NCBI GenBank assembly: GCA_963576475.1
Contig: OY754969.1
Coordinates: 28,867,388-28,931,387 of the forward strand
Source of the DNA: Molanna angustata
Taxonomy: Eukaryota > Arthropoda > Insecta > Trichoptera > Molannidae
Direction of reading: 5' to 3'
Length of the DNA: 64,000 nt
Positions within the stretch are counted from its first letter, which is position 1. Each line of letters opens with the position of its first letter. The notes under the pieces were generated by a model. The model had not been told where the DNA came from and did no database searches. It was given only the letters and a program-made list of their open reading frames with translations. The position numbers and the translations under genes were made by a program. Shown here in pieces: positions 23,843-36,120 of this stretch.

Positions 23843-24009
23843 ATCTAACAGATATATTGAATTTTACTTTGACTAAAGAATCGAAATAAGAACAAAGGTT
23901 ATTTATAAGGACAAGTAATGTAAACTCATGCATCGCATTTTGAAATCGAAATTCTCAAATTAGTATCTATGATAAACTATAAGTATCTAAAAAATACCAC
24001 TAATTCAAA

Positions 24010-24250
24010 ATAACATTCCTTTACTGAATAAGCGTTACACAATTTTAATATTTAGCATAAATTTCCCTAAAAATAACATTTTACACAGATTCTTTCAAAA
24101 TGACTCCATAACTATACGTTACATCGTCTTTCTTATTCTAAAAGAGTGCATAAAATCAAAATGAATATTTGAGATAGTTTTTTCATTTTAAGTCAGATTT
24201 GTTGTAAAAATGCAAAAAAATCAACAAATTTTGGGTTTCCCATTTAACAT
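24010..24250 (+). repeat. Unidentified dispersed repeat, copy 1
   Basis: Similar to 26395-26660. Both contain ACTCCATAACTAT, AAAGAGTGCATAAAA, TTTGTT..TAAAATGCAAAAAA and ATCAACAAATTT. Divergence is substantial. The nature is unknown; possibly LINE 3' sequence. Confidence 0.5.
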
Positions 24251-25179
24251 AAGAATCATTCAATATAAACTCCCCAATTTTAGGAATTTGCACAAAAGCT
24301 TATTTCTTCGATATGCCAAATATAATTTTTGTTGGAAAAAAAATCACTGATAACCGTGAAAAATATTGTATAACTAATGATAAATAAGTAGAGACTTTGG
24401 CAAAGAGGGAGGATAAATTAGATACATGGTATTTTTTTAAATTGAAGAAAAAGAAAAGAGTTAGTTTCCGATTAGATTCTAGTTCAGCAGACGTAATATC
24501 TTGAGAATTTCTCTTAGCGTCCTTAAACCGAAGAGAAATCTATGGGAGATCATTTCAGATGTTATAAATGACCACTTCGGCACAAAATTTATACCTTCTA
24601 TAGAATATTTTATATTTGATCAAATAATGTCTAAAGACAGATTTCCAAAATAATAAAATAAAAACCAAAATTTTATTTCAAAAATGGCATGAATATGTAT
24701 TTATCAAACACATCATACAATTAATAATAACAAATAATTAATTTCTTTTTATGTCAAAAGAAATAATTTGTTTTCTTTTATAATTGATACTTAGTGTTTT
24801 GATGAATTATTTATCTAATTGTAAAATAAATACGTATGTAGAAATTATTATTAAGTATAAAATATTGATAGGAAATAAGAAGTCAATTTAGAACTGCTGG
24901 GCTACTCATGAAGTTGATTAAAAGAAGATTAAGATCAGCTTCGGACTTTAGCAATCTTTGAGGTTAAAATTAATTGAATAATAATATTAATTTATACAAA
25001 AATTAATGACAATTTCACACTAAACTTTGATATTAACCAATTTTTATGATCAATTGTAGAGTAAAATTACGATGAGATTATGATGTAGTACTGATTCATA
25101 CATTTTTAAGACGTATTAAGAACATGTCATGAGTAGTCCCCCTGGTCACCGGTATGTTTATATGAACAAATTTATTTAT
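24251..25179. other. Intronic sequence, nothing recognised
   Basis: No supported feature. Confidence 0.45.
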
Positions 25180-25360
25180 GGATCGATGGCAGAGCGGTTA
25201 GCGCGCCAGTGATCCAGTACTAATCCAGTGATCGCGAGTTTGAATCCTGCCTCGACCGATTTCGATCACCTATAGCACAAGCATTTATTTGCTTATTTTA
25301 GGGAACGTAGGAAGATGTATATGTAATTGTTTAACAAGGACATATTCATTAAAAAAAAAA
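25180..25360 (+). mobile_element. tRNA-derived SINE, family 2, full copy
   Basis: Head GGCAGAGCGGTTAGCGCG, B-box region GCGAGTTTGAATCC, then CTGCCTCGACCGATTTCG, GCACAAGCATTTATTTGC and GGGAACGTAGGAAGATG. It ends in AACAAGGACATATTCATT and an A-rich run. The anticodon arm is expanded by an internal duplication (CCAGT..ATCCAGT). Confidence 0.75.
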
Positions 25361-25459
25361 CAAAAAAAAATGTATTAATTCATTTTGTTGAAACCACGAA
25401 TGAGTTTTAATAAAAGATAGTAGAGCGATTGTTTCTTCGTTGATAAATATCAAACTTAC

Positions 25460-25577
25460 TTCATAAAAGGACGGAGGTATGTATGTTGAGATGACTTCAG
25501 CCATCGGGAAGGCGATCCCCATCACGACCAATAATTTACCATACAAAGCTGATAGTGTATCAGCAAGAGCATCTCCC
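25460..25577 (-). CDS. Otopetrin-like proton channel, exon with TM1
   Basis: Minus-strand exon of 118 bp between a TTTTTGTTTCAG acceptor and a GTAAGT donor. It encodes about 39 residues containing the hydrophobic stretch YGKLLVVMGIAFPMAEVIS, followed by the PPSFYE motif that in insect otopetrins comes just before TM2. Otopetrins are proton-selective multi-pass plasma membrane channels, used in insects for acid sensing. The stretch reads as TM1 with its preceding amphipathic segment. The first base completes a codon left by the exon at 62536, and the last codon is complete, so the next exon starts in phase 0. The upstream intron is about 37.0 kb and holds the whole Helitron/Gypsy nest. Confidence 0.85.
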
Positions 25578-25684
25578 CTGAAACAAAAAAAGATGGTTAA
25601 TTATTATTAAATTGCAATTAATATTGGCATGAAAAAACCTTTACACTAACTATCAACAGCTGATTGGTAAAAGATATCAGCTCT

Positions 25685-25784
25685 GGGGGGCAAGTCGGGT
25701 CCAACCAGCGAAATCAAAACCCCAGTGATTACCCATATCATGGATATAATTATCATATGGAGTCCTATGACATCTAAATTTTAT
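25685..25784. mobile_element. Palindromic MITE, copy b (left half only)
   Basis: GGGGGGCAAGTCGGGTCCAA to ATGGAGTCCTATGACATCTA matches the left arm and centre of the full element at 33737-33920. The right arm is absent. Confidence 0.65.
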
Positions 25785-25861
25785 GTCTATAAGTGGTGGG
25801 ATAGTTCATTAGTTAATGCTTCTATATAAAAAGGGTATGTAAGTATATTTATAAATTTAAA

Positions 25862-26270
25862 ATAATAATAATATTATGATCTCCAGGATTAATTTATGAA
25901 GCTACCTTTTCATAAATCGAAAAATCGAAATTTAATTTACCATCACTATCATCTAGACGAATAACTACAGACTCACTATTTTTGTATAAACTATTTCATA
26001 ACATTATTGATTGTCCAAATTTATTAAAAAATATCTCACATCACATTCCAAAACGCAATGTCAGATCAAAACCTACTTTTTCTATGTCACACTCTAAAAT
26101 TAATCTTTGGAAAAATTTCTTTACTCACCGGGCCACCTCCAATTTTAACAACCTGCTCAATAACATTGACTTTTTTCATACCCAATCTCTACTCTCCTTC
26201 AAAATTGCGATAAAGCGCCAACTTTGCACTGATAATAAAACTCAAAATTCCACTCTCTAGTATATACATA
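25862..26270 (+). mobile_element. LINE remnant, reverse transcriptase C-terminal end
   Basis: The plus-strand open frame 25982-26260 reads YKLFHNIIDCPNLLKNISHH, then IPKRNVRSKPTF and a final SLLSFKIAIKRQL. This is the usual order at the end of Jockey/CR1-type reverse transcriptases (domain hydrophobic, I-P-x-R-x-x-R, SFK-x-x-I/L). It is 5'-truncated with no further coding sequence upstream. Confidence 0.6.
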
Positions 26271-26394
26271 TATGTATGTGTCACCAAAATGGTTGCAACA
26301 CCTTTTTCGTTAATCCTTAGGGGCCATATAAACCTAAACATCTCTATTTCAAATCAAATCCCTCAAATATGTTAAACAGTGTGTTCTAGAAAAA

Positions 26395-26660
26395 TTAATA
26401 TAAGCTTTTTCAACATTTCTCTAGTTCGTCACATAATTTTAAAATTCAGCCTAAATTCCCATAAAAAGATTATTAAAAATATCCTTTTTTACAGCATTTT
26501 TTTAAAATTACTCCATAACTATGTGTCGTAGTAAAATAAATCTTTTATATGCTTAAAGAGTGCATAAAACTAAAGTGAATGACCGATAAAGTTTTCTCAT
26601 TTCAACTTAGGTTTGTTCTTAAAATGCAAAAAATCAACAAATTTGCGGTTTCCGATAATT
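26395..26660 (+). repeat. Unidentified dispersed repeat, copy 2
   Basis: Counterpart of 24010-24250, located between a LINE C-terminal remnant and a LINE-type 3' tail. Confidence 0.5.
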
Positions 26661-26785
26661 TAAATAACGTATAAACCTTTTTTAACGCACGCCATAGTTA
26701 CCCTTACTAACGCGTAACTTCATAGTGCATTGGGCGGTTTTAATATATCATGTTTTCGGTCACTAAGTTTAGCGTTATATGTCCT

Positions 26786-27062
26786 CTAAAGTACGTTAGA
26801 ATCCCATGTTATGATTCTAGAATATAATCTTCTTTGTACTATTTCTTGTATGTTTCAGGTGTGATCCTATAATTTTTTTTTCTCATTTGTTGAAAATTGT
26901 ATAATTAACTTTAAATATAATTTTAATTGTAATTAACTTTAAAAATTACTTGATATGATGTCCTATTATTATGTACCGTAGTCTACATTTACTGTTTTTT
27001 TTCATTGTTTTTAATATCATTATATTCTATTGTACTGTTGGATATCCAAAAAAAAAATAAAG
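26786..27062 (+). repeat. LINE-type 3' tail, copy 1
   Basis: GTTAGAATCCCATGTTATGA..CTAGAATATAATC, TACTTGATATGATGTCCT, TACCGTAGTCTA and TACTGTTGGATATCC are followed by an A-rich AATAAA end. Repeated at 28213-28477. Confidence 0.5.
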
Positions 27063-27730
27063 GCGTTTTTTTATAAATTGAAAGCGAATGAAGAGTACGA
27101 AATGAACATTATAAGTAATATATCAACTTTATATATTACAAAAAATTTCATACATCATTGGCATGATAAATTGCCACAGAAGCGAAGCGCCAGAAAGGCA
27201 TTAAAATGGCGAAAGGCCGTGAAGTTTGCATTATACATACTCGTATACATACTGCGGTAATCTTCATTGTGGAATAGCTTTATATGAATGGGGGATAAAA
27301 TGATCAGTCATTGTATGCTTTAGGTATACGTTCAAACAATAAACCCATTTTAAAGTCGAGCCGTTGAAACAAATATAATTGTTTTAAAAACCAAACCAAA
27401 AAACCAGTCAGTATTGGATTATGGGTGAAGTTTGTACTCAACATCAAATTATTTTTAATACGATCTATAAAAAAAATGATAATAAGTAGATGCGATATGA
27501 TCATAGAAAGCCGCTTTATTTACTCTATTCAATTTCCTCTCATATAGAGAATCTAAATGTAAGATTTTTGGGGGGCAAGTCTGGTTCAATCGGCGAAATC
27601 AAAACCCTCGTGATTACCCATATCATGGATATAATTATAATATGGAGTTCTACAATATCTTTAGATGTCATAGAACTCCATACGATAATTATTTATTTAT
27701 TTATTATTATTATTATTTATTACTGGAGCT

Positions 27731-27782
27731 CGGTTCTCTCTGCTTACCCCGTAAGGGATATGGCGTGATGATATGTATGTAT
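27731..27782 (+). repeat. LINE 3' tail fragment inside the MITE
   Basis: Encodes SVLSAYPVRDMA and a stop, followed by ATGATATGTATGTATG, as in the LINE ends at 1690-1740 and 13800-13985. Confidence 0.5.
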
Positions 27783-27784
27783 GT

Positions 27785-27916
27785 ATTTATTACTTCTCGG
27801 GCAACTAACAGGTACTATGTCAAATATTAAATTTAACACGCACCCAATAACAAGTTGCCACATTCTGGAGATTTACGATATTAATCGTCTCACAGATCCA
27901 GACTGAAAACACAATT
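27785..27916 (-). mobile_element. tRNA-derived SINE, family 1, head-truncated copy
   Basis: Carries the 3' body only: TTAATCGTCTCACAGATCCA, AACAAGTTGCCACATTCTGG and CGGGCAACTAACAGGTAC on the plus strand. The tRNA head with the pol III boxes is missing, consistent with 5' truncation on insertion into the MITE. Confidence 0.7.
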
Positions 27917-28212
27917 AAAAATTATATCCATGATATGGGTAATCACTGGGGTTTTGATTTCGCCGGTCGAACCAGATTTGCCCCCCAGGGGGGTAACATT
28001 TTTTGAAAAAGTTTTTGAATCAAGAATGTCAATAGGTACCTATTCATTACAAAATAAACATCGTTGAAATTCATGGGGCTCCTTAGGTTTACCAAAAATC
28101 ATACGTTGTGGGAATAAATTCAAATTTAAATTTTTTTAAGAAAACAATACTCAAATATCAAGATTGCTAATCTAGAAGAATCTTCATGGTATGTATTTTA
28201 TGTAATCAGATG

Positions 28213-28477
28213 ACGTCCTGCGTTAGAATCCCATGTTATGATTCTAGAATATAATCCTCTTTGTACTGTTCCTTGTATGTTTCAGGTATGATCCTACATA
28301 TAATCTTTTTTTTCTCATTTGTCAAAAATTACATGTAAAACTTTAAAAATTACTTGATATGATGTCCTGTTATTATGTACCGTAGTCTATCATTTACTGT
28401 TTTTTCATTGTTTTTAATATCATACTATGTAATTATATTCTACTGTACTGTTGGATATCCAAAATGAAAATAAATAA
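28213..28477 (+). repeat. LINE-type 3' tail, copy 2
   Basis: Same blocks as 26786-27062, ending GGATATCCAAAATGAAAATA and AATAAATAAG. Confidence 0.5.
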
Positions 28478-29582
28478 ATAAGTTTACAGTTCCCACATGC
28501 GGAGCGAGTGGAGGTGGCAGTAGGGAAAAATAATGTGATTAGACCATACTAAAAGAATAAGTAATAATTATCGATTAACATCAACATACCTAACTACATT
28601 GGGAAACAAAAGTTTGGAACAATAATCGACCAAGAAAAAGATGTTTCAATAAATTGTGCTAGTTAATAATCAGGACCTACAATGGTAGAACTTCGTATCA
28701 TCACGGATTATGGCACTCAGTTTTCTATACCTGCCATGTTAGGGGTAAGCTGAGTAAGAACCTACATACATAAGTAAAGAGTGTCTTAAATACATATTTT
28801 ATAGGCTCACTTAAATGCAAGATCCTGTTCGATAACATAAGCTCTTTTGGGATTTACGTGAAATACATTTTACCAATGTAACTTGGAATTTACCGTTGAG
28901 AAGATCGGGGGTGAAGTTATTTATCTTCCTCTGAATTGGAAAAAAAAAAGAATGTGCGTCAACATGTGTGCGGAATACGCAGGTCGAACGAGACTATCTA
29001 TCTTTCCTATATCCATGGTAACATTTTTTCGCCAACCTCTGTCGAATTTGTAAAAACTTTACGTTTATTTTATTAACCTAAAGTACCTTTATCAAAGTGT
29101 CAAACTGATAATATTGCCCAACAGGTGGGGAACCTTTTTACTATCGACGATTTTTCAAACACAAAGGTAAATGGGATTCACAAAAAATAGTAAAATGGTA
29201 GAACTTCAAGATCACTTCAAGTCTCAATATATATAAATTATGTAACTTAACTCAAATATCCCGAACAACTGTGAAAATAACTAGTAGGTACGCTTCCAAT
29301 TAGGTGTGAACTAAAATAAGGAAAGTTTTGACAGTTGATTAGACTAAAATGTGGTTATAGAATAGGAAAATTAACTAATGCGACTTACTTGGAGTAAGAA
29401 CGTTCCTTAATAGGAACTTCCATATTTCGGCATTTATAGATAATCAATTTAGACTAAGTGGAATAGGAACGCACCTATTTTAGCCGGAACGTTCTTAAAA
29501 AGTTATAGAATCGGACGTACTGCAATTTTCTTTGAACAATAAGTATTTCTAATTTCATATACTACCTAAATTATATATTATA
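28478..29582. other. Intronic sequence, nothing recognised
   Basis: No supported feature. Confidence 0.45.
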
Positions 29583-29672
29583 TGTGAACGAAATCGGTTG
29601 AAGCGAGATTCGAACTTACGACCTTCAGATTACTTATCCAGCACGCCAGCTGGTCTGCCATTGATCCATCTA
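29583..29672 (-). mobile_element. tRNA-derived SINE, family 2, head-only decayed copy
   Basis: On the minus strand it shows the AGATGGATCAATGGCAGACC head, GTAAGTTCGAATCTCGC around the B box, and ACCGATTTCGTTCAC. Confidence 0.6.
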
Positions 29673-31059
29673 AATCCTTTTTAAAAAATCATTCATTTTT
29701 ATTCACCAGTAAACGTATGCACAATTTAAACAGACATTTATTTCTAATTTTTCAAGAATTTAATTTTAGTTTTGTTTTCGGATTGAGCTTAATTTGTTGG
29801 ACATCATTGTTGATTCGATTCGTGTCATGTGGTTTAAGCATCTCAGTGTTCATTTTCATTCAGTAATTTAAACATATTGCTTTTCATGTCATTAGTATTT
29901 TCACAAATTCTCCTTAGGTGTCTTATTTCAACTGCATTTTTTTCCGTTTTTATATTTGCCATGTTAAAATCTCTGCACTAGCTTGGAAAATAATTTTAAT
30001 TCATTTAGAACATATTATTTACTATAAATAATTATATTCGATTGTTACATTCGACTAATACGATATTGAAAGATATTGTTAATATTTTCAATACATTGCC
30101 CGCAAAATAAGGCCCAACAAGATTGTACGAGATAAAACAATAAAATTTATATATTTGCTCTGTAGGAATATCGATCTCTGATTTAAAAGTATGATTTTCG
30201 AATACATTGGATATGGTAAACGAAACACGTATAAATTGTATAAAATCAATATGATATACCAGATACCTATTGCTATACGTCCTATTCTTTATTCTAAAAA
30301 TTCATGTATTACGTGCTTCTTTTAAATTTATACGATCAAATTATCTCTGTTAAAATATCTTCATTATAAACTTGAGAAAGTATACTGAGACAGATTTAAT
30401 TTTACAAAACATATTTAATTAAGTAAGTGAAAAAATAATTAAAAGTTTGCGATAACACAGCGCAGATCCGAGAGAAAAGTCGTCAATTCTCCGCGATATT
30501 TCTATGGAGTTAACCATGGAGATAAAAAGGATTAGCGAACATGGAAAGGGTAGGGCAGTTTGGAGAGGATTTTGTATAAACGAACGAAGATTTTACAGTG
30601 ACACAGGAAATGATACCAAGGGATTCGAAGGTATTATGCTAACTAATGTTGTTACAGAATAAATGCCTCGGAATAGGCTGCTGCTGTCGGCTTATGACTC
30701 AATTGTGCTGAATCTGATAATTTGTGTTTTTCACGGAGAAATCTTAACAAAAAATATTTGGCCTACTTTTTTGGATTATATTATTATATTATTTTTCGTT
30801 TGATTGTGCTTCTTTCCAACAAATTTCTGTAAAAAAAATCAGTTCCCGATATGGAGTATTATAACAAATATATTTGGGGGTAGATTTATTATTATTTTTT
30901 TATACATCTACCGCCAAATATAATAATGCAAAAGGTCTGTTCAATAAATATTTGATATAAAATTATTTACAGTGATGAAGGGTTTCAGTTTCAAATAAAA
31001 GATCTATTTACACGATGAACATTGGTATATTCGCAATTCATATTTTTTTCATTTATTTA
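29673..31059. other. Intronic sequence, nothing recognised
   Basis: No supported feature. Confidence 0.45.
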
Positions 31060-31700
31060 ACTTTTTGTACATAATATAAACAAATATAATGCACTCTGGC
31101 GGGAAAATTGCCACTAGGCCATTTTTTCCAACCAACCAGATTACAGAGTGACAGAATTATATATATATACATCAACAAAAAATGAAAGCTAAAAAAGAAG
31201 AATGAAAATATACATAACACCAAAATAAGTAATGAAAAAAACATAATAGCAAAAAGGGAATTGGGAAGGAACAAGAAGAGGAAATCGAGATCAGGTTTTT
31301 AGGGATAAATATTCCTTCTTTAATAAATATTACGTAGCAAAGGGAAGGAAGGAAAATGAGAGATATCAGGTATTTTCGGAGAGCTGCTTTAGTCTTTTCT
31401 TGGAAATAGAAAGCGAGTTTAACGAAGTTATATCAGGACCTAAATTATTCCAGAGTCTTGCTGATCGTACTTCAAAGACCTGAAAAATTCAGTGTTGTGA
31501 ATGGGGATAGTTAATGTAGTACGTTCAGCAGATCGAAGCGATAGGCCGTAATTAGATAAATAGGTATCGCAATAAGATGATAAATTCAGCTGTTTGTGAT
31601 GTCAAAGGTCGGAACAAGAAAACTAAGATTAACGCGACTTTCTTCAGTCAAACGGTCGACGCATGAATGGTTGGGTGATCGATTTGTACGGACGGCGATG
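31060..31700 (-). mobile_element. LINE remnant with C-terminal coding end and 3' UTR
   Basis: On the minus strand, broken frames give CDTYLSNYGLSLRSAERTTL, then after a shift FEVRSARLWNNLGPDITSLN and SLSISKKRLKQ. This R-x-ARLWN-LP-like pattern is typical of CR1/Jockey-type reverse transcriptase ends. The 3' UTR down to 31060 matches the plus-strand fragment at 9547-9760 and ends in an A-rich tail. Confidence 0.65.
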
Positions 31701-31794
31701 GGCTGTAATTCGTCAATCTTCGGAAATCTTCGGGAATTATCGAGGATATACATATTGCAGTTTAATATTCAGGAACACAGCTAAATATCAATAT

Positions 31795-32812
31795 TCCAAC
31801 TGTCGATTTGTTCAGGAGAACTTTGTTCTCTTAACATATCGACAATGTATCAAGCCAGAATACGCGAGAATTGTATGGAGAGGTCTACATTTTTCATGGC
31901 TTTTCCAACTTTGAAGTCAAAAAACACCAACTTAGAGGCTTCGCAGCATATATGTTCAATACACGGATTTACTCAGAATTCAGAGTAGAACATTTCGTGT
32001 GTCTGTGTGTCTGTGTGTGTGTGTGTGTCTGTGTGTCTGTGTGTGTGTCCGTCCCCCCCTTATAACTTTTGATCCGCTCAATTTACAGAGCCCAAAATTT
32101 CAGAATATATAAACAGTTATAGGCCTACAAAACTTTTATACTCAGAATTTTGAATTTTTGTTTCAGTCAGGGGTTATCAACTTTTGAATTTTTATTTTAT
32201 TTTTCCATATATCTCAGAAACCATAAAAGCTAGAACGCTGAAAATTGGTACAAACATAGAAAAATAAAAAATCTCAAATTAATTTTTTCAAAAAAATTCC
32301 AGGTTTTCTCAAACATTTTTTATTAAGAAAAATATTTTTTTTTATCATAAATTTATGAGTGCCTATTTTTCCAAAACTTTTACAATTATCGAAAAAAGCC
32401 GAAACACCCCAACTAGATAATTTAATTTTCTATAAAAAATATTAACATTGTAGTAGAAGATCTCAATTTTTTTTAACAATTTTTTTAAAAATTGAATTTA
32501 GTGACGACATCACTTCATACATTTTGTATGGCAGTCGCCTATACACAATATGTAAGAAGACAATAGTTTGATACTTCATCTCCAAACATACATACCATCA
32601 TGCTATTTTCATATTCTGGGTAGGAAAAAAGGAACTTTCTCCATACTATCCTATCTTGACATACATACCTACATAATATATGTTGTATAGAAAACAAAAT
32701 ATCTGAAAATATTCAATAATTTGTATTTATGGGTTTATAGTTTGGTACATATTCTTCAACTATACATACTATCGCTATCGACAGTTGGATCTCATGTGTT
32801 ACATGCAACTAG
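31795..32812 (+). mobile_element. Helitron-like element family 1, copy A (full length)
   Basis: About 1.02 kb, starting TCCAACTGTCGATTTG and ending ACATGCAACTAG before T. The palindromic stem CATGT-GTT-ACATG lies just before CAACTAG, and ATCGACAGTTGGAT near the 3' end is the complement of the 5' end. A GT microsatellite occurs internally at 31998-32050. It has no Rep/helicase coding, so it is non-autonomous. Confidence 0.75.
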
Positions 32813-33736
32813 TATGTAAAAAAATTAGGCTTATGTATAATATGTGAACGGAATGTTCCGGACCTATCTCTTAAAATATTTTTTATTGTGAATTTCCGGA
32901 CTAATTGAAATTACTCAATTTCTTCCTACTGTTTGTGTAGGAACAGGTGTGCTACGGAATGAAGTATCTCCTTGAAAAGATTCGCTGAAGACTGAGCGGA
33001 GTGAAGGAAGAGATGCATCGCTTTGCTATCAGGAAATCAGGATTTTAAACCGAAGTAGAAGATGTAAGATAAAAAGTATCCATAATATAATTAAAAGTGT
33101 AAAAAAACAAGCGCGTGTATTGAAATGGTAACGAAAATCATATTAGATAGCCGTTCTAATAAAAATTGGCGTTTATAAGGTATCATAGAATAATATAATG
33201 GTTATTTTGCAACCCGAAATGCAGTCTTTAGTCTTTTGTTTGAGACGATATCAATTTGTATAATATGAACCTCGATATAAAAATATGAATAATATAAATC
33301 CCAGCATCCATTTTTAAGACATAAAAAAGACGATCTTTAAAGGCCCTTGTATACTCTGGGCATATGGATGTACACAAATATGCACACTAAATTACCTTCT
33401 AATGTATGAAACACGAAAAAAATATAGTATATCACCAAATTTGTAATATATTATAATATTTTTTCGTGAAGAAAGGTAAAATTTAGAGGTTTTTTAAAAC
33501 CAAGCATAGTAATTAAATTATTAAAATAAAAACTCAGCCGGTAGATTTTCATATTCTCTTTCGATTGAAGTAAAAATCTACTTCATAGGCCTTGTAGTTT
33601 TTTAATTACTTACAATAAAAAAATTACAAAGGGTTTTACTAAAACTAATTTTACAAGAAAAGTATTAAACAAATTAAAATTTCAAAATTCTCATGCAATA
33701 GAATAAATATTTAAATACAAACTGATATTAATTTCA
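32813..33736. other. Intronic sequence, nothing recognised
   Basis: Spacer between a Helitron-like copy and a palindromic MITE, without a supported feature. Confidence 0.45.
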
Positions 33737-33920
33737 GGGGGGCAAGTCTGGTTCAATCGGCGAAATCAAAACCCTCGTGATTACCCATATCATGGATATA
33801 ATTATAATATGGAGCTGTACAATATCTTTAGATGTCATAGAACTCCATACGATAATTATATCCATGATATGGGTAATCACTAGGGTTTTGATTTCGCCGG
33901 TCGAACCAGACTTGCCCCCC
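33737..33920. mobile_element. Palindromic MITE, copy d (complete, 184 bp)
   Basis: Best copy. GGGGGGCAAGTCTGGTTCAA begins the left arm and the complement ACCAGACTTGCCCCCC ends the right arm. The arms are complementary through the centre (TACCCATATCATGGATATAA against its complement), so the whole element can fold into one ~90-bp hairpin. No coding capacity. Confidence 0.8.
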
Positions 33921-34998
33921 AGAAGCGTATCTTTTCTTTTGAGGGTAGGTACTGGAGAAAAGATTTTCAAAATATACTACAGCCTCTGAAGATCTGCTTT
34001 TATATACAAAACCGGAAGAGAATGAATATTCTCAAAATAGGTTCATTCGCGAAATGTAACTTAGTTACATATAAATCAGTTTTCATCTGTTATTTAGTTA
34101 AATGTTGTTTATTTGACCCTTTGACATTCTATTTTGAGCAATATTTGCTTGTTCGACGTACATTCTGTTTGAACAATGTTGTAGTTAAGATAGTTGTTTG
34201 TATCTCTCGTTATTTACTTTAATTCCCTTGTCTTATTACTTATTTTGGTCTAAAGTTTCGATACATGTCAAATTGTTTGAGCAGCTATATTATGTAGTTA
34301 CAGGCATTATTGTATGTTTAATTGTAATAAAGATTGCATTGTCAAAAACTAATGAATTTTTATTAGCTGTTTTTTTATATTTCCTTCATTGTTGAATATT
34401 ATGATTTGTCCATGTATGTTATTTGTACCTACAAAATTCATGAAATATGTACTTACTGTTACCGAAATATGTAAAAAAGTAAAAAAAAGAAACAGAAGAA
34501 AATATTTGTTTTTCAAAAATATTCCCGGATGTGTGCTGAACAAATCACCAAATTTCATTGTTATCTGCAATTTTCACCTATAGAAAAGGGATGCGCACTA
34601 GTAAACGCAACCACTCCCAGGAGCCAGATTTACCTTTTTCATGCCTATATTCAATAATGAAGGAAATATAAAAAAAAATCTGTTAAAAATTGAATTGTTT
34701 TTTGTCGTTGCTATATCTTAAATTATTAAGGTATATAATGTTTAACAATAATAATGTTTTAAGTACTCCCAATAATGCCAACCGTGATGCCAACCAATGT
34801 GTGAAATAAGTAGGTAGGTACTACTCATTAAACACTTCAGTATTCCCAATATTGGATGGTGTTTAAATTAAATTGAACTAACTTGTGAAAACTGTTGAAG
34901 AAAGTCTTTAATAACGAGTTTATGGATATTAAAACAGCTCCAAAACTTTTCCTGTATTGAAGATAAACTTCTATAGTAGGTAAATAATATACTAGTAA
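33921..34998. other. Intronic sequence, nothing recognised
   Basis: No supported feature. Confidence 0.45.
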
Positions 34999-36003
34999 CT
35001 AGTTGCATGTAACACATGAGATCCAACTGTCGATAGCGATAGTATGTATAGTTGAAGAATATGTACCAAACTATAAACCCATAGATACAAATTATTGAAT
35101 ATTTTCAGATATTTTGTTTTTTATACAACATATGTAGGTATGTATGTCAAGATAGGATAGTATGGAGGAAGATCCTTTTTCCTACCCAGAATATGCAAAT
35201 AGCATGATGGTATGTATGTATGTTTGGAGATGAAGTATCAAACTATTAAGTCTTCTTACATATTGTGTATAGGCGACTGCCATACAAAATGTATGAAGCG
35301 ATGTCGTCACTAAATTCAATTTTTAAAAAAATTGTTAAAAAAAAATTGAGATCTTCTACTACAATGTTAATATTTTTTATAGAAAATTAAATTATCTAGG
35401 TGGGGTGTTTCGGCTTTTTTCGATAATTGTAAAAGTTTTGGAAATATAGGCAGTTAAACTCATAAATTTATCATAAAAAAAATATTTTTCTTAATAAAAA
35501 ATGTTTTAGAAACCCTGGAATTTTTTTGAAAAAACTAATTTGAGATTTTGTATTTGTCTATGTTTGTACCAATTTTCAGCGTTCTAACGTTTATGGTTTC
35601 TGAGATATATGGAAAAATAAAATAAAAATTCAAAAGTTGATAATCCCTGACTGAAACAAAAATTCAAAATTACGAGTATAAAAGTTTTGTAGGCCTGTAA
35701 CTGTTTATATATTCTGAAATTTTAGGCTCTGTAAATTGAGCGGATCAAAAGTGGGGGACGGACACACACACAGACACACAGACACACACACACAGACACA
35801 CGAAATGTTCTACTCCGAATTCTGAGTAAATCCGTGTAGGGAACATATATGCTGCGAAGCCTCTAAGTTGGTTTTTTTTTACTTCAAAGTTGGAAAAGCC
35901 GTGAAAAAAGTAGACCTCTCCATACAATTCTCGCGTATTCTGGCTTGATACATTGTCGATATGTTAAGAGAACAAAGTTCTCCTGAACAAATCGACAGTT
36001 GGA
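34999..36003 (-). mobile_element. Helitron-like element family 1, copy B
   Basis: Reverse orientation: CTAGTTGCATGTAACACATG at the low end and ATCGACAGTTGGA at the high end. CA-rich microsatellite at 35762-35802. Confidence 0.75.
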
Positions 36004-36120
36004 ATAGATGTATAACATCAAGCTGTTTACCTATTCAGGGTAGGAAAAAAAGAACTGAACTCCACTCTATCCTATCCAGATATACATGTTTTGTATAAGA
36101 GAACTAAATATTTTGATATA
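36004..36120. repeat. Decayed Helitron-related spacer between copies B and C
   Basis: GGGTAGGAAAAAAAGAACT..CTCTATCCTATCC resembles the internal GGGTAGGAAAAA..CTATCCTATC block of the family 1 elements, but in diverged form. Confidence 0.4.

Larger units (their letters stand above)
22496..25459 (-). other. Otopetrin-like gene intron (3.0 kb)
   Basis: Phase-0 intron with GTAAGT donor and TTTCAG acceptor. It contains a ~580-bp DNA-transposon copy (23262-23842), an unidentified dispersed repeat (24010-24250) and a tRNA-derived SINE (25180-25360). The rest is AT-rich with nothing recognised. Confidence 0.8.
27570..27986. mobile_element. Palindromic MITE, copy c, split by nested insertions
   Basis: The left half lies at 27570-27690 (GGGGGGCAAGTCTGGTTCAA to CATACGATAATTATTTAT) and the right half at 27917-27986 (ATATCCATGATATGGGTAA to TTGCCCCCC). 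Between them are a LINE 3' tail and a SINE fragment. The two halves reconstruct the palindrome seen intact at 33737. Confidence 0.7.
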
